The notes under the pieces are model-generated. The model searched no databases. It was given only the letters and a program-made list of their open reading frames with translations, and was not told the origin of the DNA. From Trichopria drosophilae (taxonomy: Eukaryota; Arthropoda; Insecta; Hymenoptera; Diapriidae), in the NCBI GenBank assembly GCA_030407085.1, contig CM059585.1, positions 110,783,501 to 110,847,500 of the forward strand: a stretch of DNA of 64,000 nucleotides. The letters are read 5' to 3'. A program made the translations under genes and the position numbers. Positions 1 to 11,600 of the stretch are shown here, piece after piece; positions within the stretch are counted from its first letter, which is position 1; every line of letters begins with the position of its first letter.

Positions 1-935
1 AAGTCATGGACAACATTCAATGAGTTCTAAATATAATAATTAAAGATTGATAATAATATTATATAATGCTAATTATTTATCTACTCGTAAGCTATAATTT
101 AGTACTTACAAAGTTTTGATTCTCTATTGTACTGAATTAGAAAATTACAATTACAACAAAAAAAAATCAATGAGGGACGTACTTACGGTACTGACATTTT
201 GCTTATATTTTCTTGTATAAAATAATGAAAATAATATTAATGCTATTATTTTTATATGTGCCAGCTAAAATTCATTGTCTTTTAATATCTTATGCACAAA
301 TGCATCGAAAATAGGTATATATTATTTCATTTTTCACCCCAGACATCAAGTTCTTGAAGTTCTAAAACTAGGGTCAAATATCTCGAATTATTAAAAAAAA
401 ATATATATTATTTTTTAACTTTTCTGAATAATTTTAGTGATCAGGCAAAAAAATTTGAGAAATTTATTCGGTGAAGTTGTAGAGAATCTTTTTCTCGAAA
501 AAATAAGCCGTCATTCATTGAAATCCATTCATTTTTAGAAAAGTTTTGAATGAAAATAAGAAGAAAATTTGAGTCGCTAACAAAAGTTGGTTAACAAATT
601 ATTTATGCAAGTTTCAATTTTTTTCATGAATAATAATGCTTGAACTCTGTAACAATATCATGTATAATAAAACTTCAATTCCTGGTAGTGTTATTAAATT
701 ATTTTCGCTAACATATGATATCTTGGGGTCTAGCTACCTTAAGTAATTAATTTTTTAAAACTGTTACTTCATAAACTTGAAATTAGTAACATACGTTAAT
801 CATATTCATGTAATATAGGAAGGATTGTGAATACGAATATGTAGGAGAATTTAATAACATTCAAATTTTGTGAAAATTTTAAAGTTCTTTTTCAATACAA
901 AACAATCTTATTTATTGTATACATGTTATATACAT
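1..935. other. AT-rich flank, no gene recognised
   Basis: Low-complexity AT-rich sequence with stops in all frames. I see no splice-linked exons, tRNA or clear repeat boundary. Confidence 0.5.
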
Positions 936-3063
936 TTACAATCCATACTTCGTAACAATATGAATGGTATCATTTCGCATAACGCACGAAACGGGTGGTA
1001 TTGCAGGCAAATCTGAATAATTAATTAACTTATTTTCAGAACTACTTCTTGTAATTATATATGCATGACAGTGATGATCGAAAGTTACTTCTTCGAATAC
1101 ATTTAAATAAAAATAAGTTTGTTTGTCTACATAAACTATATCTGTAATTTTACCGAATTCTATTTCACTTTGTTCCATGTTAATAACAACAAACATTTCA
1201 ATTTCATATAAAATATCGCATATTTCCACTCGTTTGAAAAAACTACATCTATCATTAATTTCTTTATCAGAAAAGAAAGATATTTTTTTAACGCGTTTAT
1301 CCACAGGGCCAAATTTTATTTCTTCGTCGAACGTTAAACTATGAATTACTTGGCAGAACGTTAAAGCTTGCTTTATTGCAACCGTTTTTAACAAATTGAT
1401 AGTATTGCAACTTGATTGTGCGTTGGATTTTATTAAGCGATGGTATGACTCGAAACGCATGCCCCAAAACTTCACAACCGGTCCATTATTGAGTAAAATA
1501 CTAGGATAATGAGTCAATAAATGAAATTTAGGACTCAAATGTCCAAATAAAGATTTATACAAGTCATGATGTTTCTTAATGAGATTCCGTAAAATTGCAG
1601 CATCTCCACGACTGAATCTGGGGGAAAGTAGGATATCTAATATTTGTCGTAGATATTTGTATAAATTCCAGTGAGTATCAAATTCCGGAATTAAATCGCC
1701 TATTATTAATCCTAAATATCTCATCAAAGATAACATTTCAGACGCAGATATTTTTAAATGAATTTTATTTTGCCCAGGGTACAATTTAATGGTTGCAGGT
1801 TTGTTTGAATTTTGAAAGTTGAAATTTCCGATCCTTGTATTTAATTCTGTTAGAGTGAAATATTTTTTTGTAAAAATAAAAGTCTCAAAAATGCAAGTTA
1901 AAACATATATGCAAATTCCTTCTAAAACGTCGTGCACCAAATCAACGGTGATATTCTCCGTAATGTGAAAACCTTTAACTTCATTAAACGCACAAGCTTC
2001 TCTAATCCCAGTTTCACGTTGATCTCCATTTCTAACATCCTCGTCATAATTATCTTTATCCCGTAATTTCGATACATCTTCACTGGAAAATTCCCAACAT
2101 TCTTCTGATGAGAGTTTACATATTCTACAGAAAGAATTAGTATTGAATGACTCTAAAAATCCGCATATCCCGTTCAAACCTAATTTGTCTCGTAGAAGTA
2201 AGAAAAATTGAAACTTTATTTGCTTCGTTATTCATTTGTAAAGAAACTTTAAGAAAATGTCAAGAATTTCAATATTTAACGTGTTTCATAAAACTTTGCT
2301 ATCGTATCTATAAATATCGTGTCTATAAATATTTGCTATCGTCAGAATAAAAAAGATTTACAAAAATTATACTTTTGAGTCTTGAAGCTATTTTAGGTGG
2401 TAAGCAGGCAAGTGAAGCATAAACTGCGCCAAACTTGATAATGCCAGAATGGCTGCCTAAGGGATTACCTACTTCCAAGTCGTCAAAAAATATAAAAAGA
2501 GGCAAGAGAACATTATCTTTTGAGAATTCGGATGCGTATTTTTTTTTCCACAGATCAGCCTGCATTAGGTTACTGACGATCTTTGACCCCTGAGATAACT
2601 TTTCGAAATATTCCGATATTTTATTAAACATGTTGGGTATTTCGAGGAAATGTTTTAAACTTTGACGTAGTGGAATTTGGATACCATATATGCGATCAGG
2701 TACGAAAACTTCTTCTGCATTGATCACACCGTCTTTGAATGACTTGCCAATTTGGAATTCTTGAAAATCAAGAAAACCTCTTTTTTTCAAAATGTTGAAA
2801 CGTTTAGTTTCGGTGTCGAAAGCATCAAAGACGTTACAGTGTCTTTCAAAACATTTTATAACTTCCCGCATAGATTCGCTACTTATATTCGCACGATCTA
2901 GTATTTCAATAAGATCGTGTTTAACAGACGGCATGTAAACATTTTCAATAAAATTTTTTAAATAACAAATGACATGTTCAACTATTTTTCTTGGTAATCC
3001 TGGATCACCATATAAAGCTAAAATAAACCCTAATATATTCTCAAAAATTAAAATATATTCCAT
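936..3063 (-). pseudogene. Broken copy of a multicopy animal transposon-like family (MRFE motif)
   Basis: Two consecutive minus-strand frames belong to one protein. The upstream frame (3063-2323) carries LPLFIFFDDLEVGNPLGSHS followed by GAVYASLACLPP. The downstream frame opens at about 2231 and runs to 936, with LGLNGICGFLESF, a CxxC pair (CRIC), VDLVHDVLEGIC, PKFHLLTHYP and WGMRFESYHRLIK. From memory these motifs, in this order, mark an uncharacterised family present in many copies in insects, cnidarians and fish. Its function is unknown, though the copy number suggests a mobile origin. The frame is lost between 2323 and 2231, where a short tandem duplication (TATAAATAT-type, about 2299-2345) lies. 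The first frame also starts mid-domain, so the N-terminus is missing. Family placement is recall; the break is seen directly. Confidence 0.6.
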
Positions 3064-3275
3064 TTTGTCCGAAATATTATACTTTCATGACAATTTATAA
3101 AATTTGACAACTAACTAGCGTCAAGTTCGTCAATAAACATATTCTAACTTATCCAGATTATTCTAATTTATTAATATCCACAATGAACTTTGTGACATAC
3201 GAAGTGCATTTTTTAAAAGTAAAATTATAAATCGCTTTGTGAAAAAATGTCCAAACAACATCACAAACAGTAGAG

Positions 3276-4822
3276 TCAATTTGTAGAGCCAAAAAAACAC
3301 TTATAACATGCCTCTAACGCTTTAAGAGGATCAGTAAATGCGTATTTCTGTCCATTTAAGACAACGTAAAATTGTCGAGACTCGAATTTTCCGCAAGCCA
3401 ACAGATACGGAAAAGGGTCAATTTTGCGTCCTTCCAACCACTTCATAAAACTTTCCTGAACCAATTCAAGGTTGTCTGGATTCTGAAATATTGTACATTA
3501 GGTAACTAAATTGAATTAAAGGAACTGTAGACATTTTTTCAATTACCATGTGACAAATTTTAAAAATGAAAGAAATCGCAATTCAAAATCGATAGCTTAT
3601 TTTCTTACCTCTTCGTACAAAATAAAGCAATTGGCAATTTCCTGCTTCGTCAGATGATATTCTTTTTTCCCAGACTGTACCACCTTTATGCATATCGGCA
3701 ATAGATATAGAGCTAACAATGTGTTGTGAGTACCTATATGTATATACGTGAAAATTTAAAATAATTTTATGTACATTTCATACTTTTCAAATAGGATATA
3801 ATATAAGTAATTCAGTTTATACCCGCTTCAACCAAGTTTTCATGTTTTTTGAAGAATTCTTCCACGATTTCTACCTTTGATTTTTTGCATTGACTAACAA
3901 CTTTTTCCGCTAATGCAGGCCATTTAGTACAAAACAGGGAATCGTGCTTATAAGTAGTCACTTCGTCTTCAGGTATTAAACCGTTCCTTGCAAAACCCTC
4001 AACCATACGTTGGAAGTCCAATTCAAGCTGTTGAAGATAACACGTTAAAACAACAAATTATTCAATTTGTGCAATTGTGGCACTAATAGCAACTAAAATA
4101 CACTATAAAAAAAGTCTTAAATTCAGACCGAATGTAAGCTTAATTTAAGATGTAACAAAAACAAGACCGATTAGAAAAGAACAAGCTTATTTATACTCTA
4201 TACATTGGCTAAACTTAAGATAATTTAAAATGTAATAATTTTAAGACTTTTTTTGTGTATATCACAGATACGAATAGAACAATATCAATTTTTACCAATA
4301 GGATTGCGTATGGTGGACATAAGCACGGAAAACTTGTGAAATATTTATTCAAAGACACGCATTTTTTCTTTTTTTCTTTTCTCGAAAGCACAGCTGATCT
4401 TTGTGTAAAAGTTTCTTCCCAACTTTGTATTATCGTTGGTAAGTTGTAATTTTTTTGCTTTACATCACATATGCAACTACTGTCGAAACCTATTTAAAAT
4501 TACATGATATTAAATCAATAGCATAACTATCTGTAAGGATCTTCGAAATTGGCTCTGTCGAGACTTGAAATAAAATAAGATAAAACAATATTTACCCTCC
4601 ACTTCCCCATCAAGCTGTGTAGACTTACGGAAACCTTCTTGCAAAAAGCCACCTATCCTTAAGTCTTTTCGGACCTGTTTATAATAATTGTACAGCGAAC
4701 CTTTCGCGCTCAAACTCTCGTCGCATTCCTTTTCATAAGGAATATAAAAGAGATCAACATCTTCTATTGGAAACAATTCTTTTATCTCCGCTGCAATTAC
4801 TGTGAATCTTGCACCTGGTATT
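3276..4822 (-). CDS. SAMD3-like family gene fragment, four exons
   Basis: Exons with good splice sites join in phase on the minus strand: 4822 to about 4594 (acceptor AG 4824-4823), 4027 to about 3816, about 3738-3610, and 3482-3276. The peptide has FYIPYEKECDES, a G/Y/R-rich stretch (GSLYNYYKQVRKDLRIGGF), THNTLLALYLLPICIKVV, KIDPFPYLLACGKF and FYVVLNGQKYAF. This order matches what I recall of proteins named sterile-alpha-motif-domain-containing-3-like in fish and arthropods, here without the N-terminal SAM part. The frame stops at KCFFGSTN, short of the usual LxYP...W.FxQKxIY ending, which the related fragment at 32.5 kb retains. It is therefore probably truncated at both ends. It lies just upstream of, and on the same strand as, the MRFE-family remnant. 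Confidence 0.55.
4101..4257. mobile_element. Short MITE with TA flanks
   Basis: Inverted termini read CACTATAAAAAAAGTCTTAA on the left and, as reverse complement, CACAAAAAAAGTCTTAAA on the right. TA lies immediately outside both ends, consistent with a TA target duplication of the Tc1/mariner type. It lies in the intron between the first two recognised exons of the SAMD3-like gene. Confidence 0.6.
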
Positions 4823-4829
4823 CTGTAAA

Positions 4830-5714
4830 TTTAATACAAATTTCTCGTTTATTACGATTACTTTAGTAATAATAATAAATAGGAAGTTATCAAAAAATTT
4901 CACTACAATTTTAAGATTTGACTGGTTAATAGTAACAGAATGTTGTTAAGACGAGGAACGATTATTGTTCCTTAAAAAAAAGTTTGAAATAGGCCAAAAA
5001 TTCAAAAAAGCATACATAGAAATCGGAAATATCGAATGTTAAAATACTGAATTTTGTTTTTGGTTTTACATGTTAACTTTAATCTTCATTTTCAATATTT
5101 CTCGTATATGGGCCAGTCCATTATATTTCGACGAACAAGGTTGCGTCCGATTTTAAAACAAAATTTAAATTTTCAGAAATGATGCTGTAAAACATATGGA
5201 GTATGAAATGAAAACAATTACATTAAAATTTTTACTGCATCTCTTTAAATATGCGTTTATAGTACAGAAGATGCGGGAAACTGTCACTTTTTAATCAAAT
5301 AGAAAACATATAAAAATGGATTAAGCCTTAAAAGTAAATAAATATTACTGATTTTTGTTTACAATGACTTAAACTATTTTATTTGAATGAGTAAAAAAAA
5401 TAAAAGTTTAATATAACAGGCAAAATATGATTTCAAAGTTGGCATACCAAATAACTTAATTTCGCGATTTTAAACTATTATTTATAAAAAGATGGCGGTA
5501 TTAAAATAAGATTTAACTTACCAAATACGAAGGAATTTACATGAACTTCCTAGTTTACTTGGCGTATTCTTCGTTTTCACGTTAAATATATAAACGAAAT
5601 TGAATTGAAAATATGCACTTCTGGTATTTCCGCGAACTTTAAGGGCTGATATCTCAGATAAAGAAAAATTGTAAAAATTGGTACTTTGGGAATAGCTAAA
5701 TCAAACTTTCGTCT
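4830..5714. other. Non-coding, no feature recognised
   Basis: AT-rich sequence upstream of the first recognisable SAMD3-like exon. It could be intron, but I cannot find the preceding exon. Confidence 0.4.
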
Positions 5715-6025
5715 TCACGCACCAAAAGTTTGGTGTTGGTCCTGATTCTAGTTTATGAGATATAATTATTTAAAAATTATACTTTATTTTCAGGTTAAGT
5801 GTTGGCTTACCGTAATCGATCACGTTAGAATTTTCGAATTCAAATTCGAAATTTATTAAATTGTTATATTCGTGAATAAATTTGGGATTTGAATTTGAAA
5901 ATTCTAAATTGATCGATTAGGTAATGCAACATTTAACCTAAAAATAAAGTATAATTTTTAAATAATTATATCTCATAAAGTAGAATCGGGAACAACACCA
6001 AACTTTTGGTACTTGTAATGTATCG
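5715..6025. mobile_element. Foldback element with about 130-bp arms
   Basis: The left arm runs from ACCAAAAGTTTGGTG (about 5721) through TTATGAGATATAATTATTTA. The right arm is its near-perfect reverse complement, ending near CACCAAACTTTTGGTA (about 6023). The spacer is AT-rich and has no coding potential. Confidence 0.65.
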
Positions 6026-6335
6026 GATCGTTCTTTAACTCGTTGAAAATAATTATATGTTTTAATCGACTATAGTTCAAAGTCTTAGTTTTTTGAAATA
6101 TTTTCAATAATATCTGACCATCCAACGTTGAATTCAATAAATAATACAGTTCATTATGTACAAAGCTAGAGGCAGCTGTAAAAAATGAGTTGTATGTAAT
6201 AAAGTGTAAATCATTACATAGAAATTAAGGCTTATTTACAATTAATTTACGTTTAATGTTTCTGGAATAACTAGTTAAGTATATGGAAAAAGAATAAACA
6301 GAAATTGTTATACATAAGCCTGTTATGATAAATAT

Positions 6336-6605
6336 TTAAAAAAAAGAATGATCATCAAAGTGACCTGTTGATTCTGCAGCTGTTATTTCTGAATCATTCA
6401 TTGGTATCGATGATGTGCTTTCATTGTTAGGATGTTCTGTATGGTCTGTGAATGGAATGCAAGGGGACGAAAGGGTATGAAACTCGGTGCGTACTGTGTT
6501 ATTAGAAACATTACACGGTAATATATCACTTGAATTTGGCAACTTATTAGTAACAGGCAAATCATCGCAAAATACGACTTCCATATCTTCCACAATAGAA
6601 TTCAT
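6336..6605 (-). CDS. Hypothetical 89-aa Ser/Thr/Asn-rich frame
   Basis: An ATG-started open frame, acidic and rich in Ser, Thr and Asn, with no domain I recognise. A possible acceptor (TTTACTGTCAG) sits just upstream on this strand, so it may be a linker exon of the SAMD3-like gene. I could not join it in phase to any neighbour. It may be spurious. Confidence 0.2.
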   Translation of the reverse strand: MNSIVEDMEVVFCDDLPVTNKLPNSSDILPCNVSNNTVRTEFHTLSSPCIPFTDHTEHPNNESTSSIPMNDSEITAAESTGHFDDHSFF

Positions 6606-6999
6606 TATTTAAAATAACCTGACAGTAAACAAAAACTGCATATAAAACATTCATGTACAAACAAGAAAAACACGTCATTAAAAGCGTGCATGATAATTAT
6701 TTGAAAGCATGCACATTACATCTTATGAACATACATACATGTTTTTTTTCTGAAGATGTTATGTATGCATATATTAAAAAGACTTACTCAAAATGTATAG
6801 AGGCACGTAATTCTTCTTCTATAAATAATCGCAGATTTTCACTATCACATTAAATTTACACTGTACTCCACGGCATGAAGCAGCATATGTACCGCATAAC
6901 GGCGTGTTGCCGCGTTTTTCGTTCCGCAATAGACTGCGCGCGTTTAGGGTAGCTGCTACCCTAAACTCGTCAACCGGCTGTGCGATAGGGGCGCCCCGT

Positions 7000-7441
7000 T
7001 GCATTATGGAGACGTACAGTATTGCTCATTCATTTCGGGTAGTTGGTGGCACTGACAGAACAGGGGCTACGCCAAACTTCTCTCAGTGTATGTATTGACT
7101 CACATGACGTACCAATGACTCGGTGACTTCAATTTTTATTACTCATGACTCTTATTGTTTTATTCGCGAAACGACGACGAGAATGTTGGTATGTATGTGT
7201 GATTTGACTTTTATGACGACTTCAACCGATTGGTGAAATTCAAATTATGAAATATATTTTTGATTGAATGACCAATATAAAGATAATTATGACTTTTCAT
7301 TTCAGCACCCAACGATTCCAGTCTATAATTTTGATTTATTTATGATATTTATTAATTAATACTAATGACTATAATTGACTATTTTAATTTATGTTTGGAC
7401 GATTCTGAAAGGTTTTAATTAACTGACTCCGATTCGATTCA
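7000..7441 (+). repeat. Probable 3' part of a 5' LTR (Gypsy-type)
   Basis: This non-coding stretch ends directly before a tRNA-Lys primer binding site, so it must contain the end of the 5' LTR. A TATA-like TATAAAGA lies at 7276-7283. The left LTR boundary is not defined and I see no second LTR downstream. An 11-bp hairpin (GTTTAGGGTAG, loop CTG) at 6942-6966 lies just upstream and may be inside or outside the LTR. Confidence 0.45.
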
Positions 7442-7442
7442 A

Positions 7443-7460
7443 TGGCGCCCAACGTGGGGC
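7443..7460 (+). promoter_or_regulatory. tRNA-Lys primer binding site
   Basis: TGGCGCCCAACGTGGGGC is the 18-nt complement of the 3' end of tRNA-Lys (Lys1,2 type), the minus-strand primer of many LTR elements. It sits 139 bp before the gag-like ATG. Confidence 0.85.
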
Positions 7461-7598
7461 ACGAAAGAAAATAAATTCTTTCGAGTGACCCAAATTTTAA
7501 TTTGTGACTGATATGGAATCGTTTGGTGGTGAAATAATAAATAAATTTTAATAACTTTGAATTTTATAAATACTTGGACCACAAATAAATTTTAAAAA

Positions 7599-8138
7599 AT
7601 GACGTTAGTTAACGACAAAAAAGTTCACAATGTGTTACCGCAAACGACAATAAATACGGCGAGCAAAGTTCAACAATTAAAGCTAATGCTCGCCGAAATG
7701 CAAAGCCAAATTGACGAAATGAAAGGTCAAATGCGGCGGCAAAACGAGGATAACAGACAACAGCACAGGGAAGCTCGCGAAAATAATGAAAATAAAATAA
7801 AAAAACAGGCGAATGAATTAGGTGCGATTTTTATGCAAAATTACAATAAACAAAAATTTGAAGTAATCGCACCTAAATTCGAAAATGAATATAAAACTGA
7901 TCCGGTGACATTCCTGGAGGAACTGGATCGGTATTTGGACATAAAAAACATTAAAGGAATTAACAAATTGTTGTTTGTAGAGAACACATTACAGGGAATG
8001 GCAAAAATATGGTTTCTCATAAAGAATTTTGAAAGTTATGCCGAGTTTAAGAAATTATTTATTGAGAAATTCCACTCTACCCCAATCCCATTAGGGGTCT
8101 TCCATAAACCACGTGGCCCTAAATTGCCCACTTTTTGA
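7599..8138 (+). pseudogene. Truncated Gypsy-type gag
   Basis: A 179-codon frame following the primer binding site. Residues about 20-75 form a Gln/Glu/Lys-rich coiled-coil-like segment. Residues about 90-155 carry the retrotransposon Gag signature, with DPVTFLEELDRYL, LLFVENTLQGMAKIWF and EFKKLFIEKF. The gag sequence stops at about 8078, where unrelated sequence (AGGGGTCTTCCATAAACCAC onward) begins, so the last 20 or so codons are not gag. Capsid C-terminus, zinc knuckle and pol are all missing. LTR, primer site and gag are co-linear, so this is the 5' end of an element cut by a later insertion or deletion. Confidence 0.8.
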
Positions 8139-8212
8139 CCCCCCCCCCCTCCCCCACGTGGCTTATCATCGCGTTTGACCGACTCCCCCCCCCCGGCAGG
8201 AACGTGGTTTTT
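8094..8212. repeat. C-tract-bearing repeat fragment at the gag break
   Basis: It begins AGGGGTCTTCCATAAACCAC and contains two C-tracts (around 8139-8155 and 8184-8193) set in TTTTTGACCCCC-type sequence, with two ACGTGG boxes. From memory similar GGGGTCKTCCATAAA...TTTGACCCCC sequences are common in arthropod repeats. The family is not assigned. Confidence 0.45.
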
Positions 8213-8257
8213 TCAATTTTTTTTTTATATCTTATTTGTTAAGCACATTATATCGGC

Positions 8258-8478
8258 GGCTCTTACGAAGAACGCTCTAATTCATTTCGTAATGAAGAAA
8301 GCTCTATTTCAGATCTCACCACGAAGAATGCTTTATGTTAGATATCACTACGAAGAACGCTCAATTTCTAAATAAAGTTTTTTTAGTGAAATCCTGACAT
8401 ATTATGTTTTTCATAATAAATTTAGAAATGGAGCGTTTTTCACCATAAATTTGACATAGAGCGTTCTTTGTAAGAGCC
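8258..8478. mobile_element. MITE with 22-bp termini and internal 30-bp sub-repeats
   Basis: The left end GGCTCTTACGAAGAACGCTC (8258 on) and the right end (8457-8478) are inverted repeats with one mismatch. The left half contains about four degenerate copies of a roughly 30-bp unit built on ACGAAGAACGCTCTA. No clear target duplication is visible. Confidence 0.65.
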
Positions 8479-8671
8479 ACATCGAGTATATATTACAAAT
8501 AATTTTAAATTATATAAAAACCTTTCTGTAATAATTAGTGACAAGGAAAACATAAATGAAAACATTCCTTGAAGTATTTAAAATAGCAAAATTTTATTAT
8601 TTATATTTTAATAAAGTTTTAAAATAATTAAATGGTAATGGCGTTAGTAAATGGCGATCGTAGCCATTCGA

Positions 8672-11600
8672 TTATGTCGGGAATAATTGGGAATTGATTT
8701 CCGCCTTCATTACATTCCTCAGTCTCGATATTTCCGTGTGTGCCATATCAATATCCTCTTCTTCACACCACTCTATTATCGGCACCAAAGTGTCCAGTTC
8801 ACATAAAAATTCGTTTTCTCGCTTCAAAAGTATTTTCTTAATTTTTTGTTTTTTGCTGCAGCTTCTCCCATGTATTGATTTTTCATGAATTTTTGTTTGT
8901 TTTTTCGTTGCAAAGTACGCGCCACATGCATAACACGTCCTTTCTGCAATAGGAAGAAAAATATAATGTTAGCGTAAAACTGTAAATTGATAATATTAAT
9001 GAATTTATCTCAATTTAAGTGATTTAAATCGAGAAATTCAATCATTACTTAATTTCTACATTACAACATTACTAGAATACCGATAAGTTCAATCATTAAT
9101 TTATATAAATTGATAATACTATACTTTTATAGTATTTAAAAGTGATGTTATTGTAGAAGAGGAAAATTTAATCAGATTTACAATTCTTTAATACCTGCGA
9201 TCTGATCTCTCACTGAAGGACAGTAGAAATCATATGGCACGGTGGAACCTGTTGCCGTAACAGGTTTCAACCCAATAGATTGCCTTAAGCAGAAATCAGG
9301 AAAACTGTCCTCTTTAACGTCTTCTGGGGCAGGAATTATAAGCAAACCTTCATCTGATCTTCGCAATGGGAAAGGTGGTGGAAGGAAACCATTGCTCAAA
9401 GGAAGTATGTCTTTTAAATTACTCCACCAATCACCACAGCAAATTCGGTCAACACACTTAACTATCTGCACTCAAAAATATATAAATTATATGTGGGCAA
9501 ATCTCAGAAACTTTTAAATTTTCGTCTATAAAAGTTGAAAAGTCTTCCCCGTTGAGCACATTCTTAAAATTTATATATGTTATTTCTAGGCTAATATGTA
9601 TCAGATGACGATATATGATTCATTTTTTAAGCAACGCTGAAAATTTTCGTATAATTTTCCATTGCTTTTGAAATGTGAAATTATTGGATTTAGAGTATGA
9701 TATTGTCGCTATTGGAGAGATTGGACAGTTTCTAGGAGCCTTTAAAACCATTATTCAATGTTAACGAGTTGATGTTATCTTTATTTTGCACTTTTGAAAC
9801 GATCAGACATGTTGTAAACAATGTTCTTCTTCAATGGTTCGTGTACCATTGAAAAATGAAATTTTTTTAAACCAGTCACGCAATTTACGCAAGGGCTTTC
9901 TAACTTCGAACTAATATTTTTCTAACTTCATTTTTGAGCACATTCACGTCTAGATTTATTCCTTTTTGCTCACAGAAAATAAGTACTGTACATGTAATGA
10001 TTAAAACTATGCTGCACGAACAATCGTCGAAAAATGAAAGAATATTGCTTTTTTTGCAAAATCGAGGGACATATTTTACGTACGTTTTTTTGACGTTCTG
10101 AAATAAGCAATACTTTTATCCAAGTGGTAAATGTTTGTTTTTTCGTCTCGTATTATGTGTAAAAATTTCAAATTGATTAAAGAAGCTATGAAAAAGTTAC
10201 AGACTCAAACGTAACAAAGAATTAGCGGAGTGACACTTTTTTATTCGCGTTTTTTTGCATATTTTTCACTTTCGTAATGTATTTAGAGCATATTTAACAG
10301 CGCTGATGATTGTAATAGCATACAAGTGTCTCAAAATACGGAGGGACACAAAATTGAAAGGTTTCTGAGATTTCCTCATATCTTTCTCCTTTTTCAATTA
10401 ATTTAAAGGTATTACATATAAATTATTTTAGAGGTATTGTATATGTGTAAGTTTATACCTGAAGAAAATACTGGCTTTCTTGCACGTGTGAATTATACCA
10501 TTCAGGTGATACAAGTTCTGGCGCCTGAGCAACACTTTCTGGCTGGATGTACTCTGCATCAACTGGATAGCCGTCTATTATCATTTTGCGCCACACTTCA
10601 GCAAGTGTCTCGCCCGCAAAAGCAAAATTCTGTTTTTCAAGATTCTTATCAATTGTTACAGCAGAATTATCGAGATGGGAACCGTAATGATCGTGTGGTA
10701 ATATTAGACCGGTCAGTTGACGACTCAAGGGAGCCATGCGTGTTTCCACGCGGTTATAGGCACTTCTCCCCGGAGCATTAGTGATTAAGAACATAGCGTC
10801 TAGGTTATAGGTCTTAAAATGATCTACAGCATGCAAAATAACTTTACGATAGCGTGGATTTTCATCCGGCCCACCGTCTGACATTATGACCATTACGGGT
10901 TTCACCTGGTCGCCATATTTATCTGAAAATTAAAAATAGCATTTTATTTTAAATAGAATTTACAATTTTGAAGTGATAGTACTCTGCACTTTTAGTATTT
11001 AAATGTATACCATAAAGTATATCTTTAAAAGATTCCAAGCGAAGAAGTCGTTGAAGATCAAAAGCATGTGATGCTGCAGTGCTCGAGCAATGTTTAGCAC
11101 TGCGTATGGCAACATATGTGGGTCCGGAATGAGTGACTGATTTTGGATCGCCAATTTTACTAGCATCAAGTTTGATACCTGCATATACACTTGGTATCAG
11201 TTTATGACTGGGTGCTACCACCCAGTCATGGTCTGGTAAAATCACTTTATATTCCAGGTGCATCAACATGGGTGCTTGTTTGTTCGCTGTTGTCAGACCA
11301 AGTGGCACTCTACTTTTGTCATCTTGAGAGATGACGGCAACTTGATTAGGTCCTAAAATCGAAATGAACTGTTCCACAGCCCTATAATATAGAAATGGCA
11401 TTAAATTTCATAACTATAATGGAATAAAAGATCTTCAAAGCTTATATAGCTTAAAATATTAATTATTATAGGTTCAATACATACCGTATTGACGCGGTAC
11501 AAAACTTTCCATCGACATGTTCATTTTTCGCATCTGCTTGTGCCCGGCATAGCTTTACAGGTACAGTACTGACGTGCCTTTTACCTTCAGCTGCGAAAGA

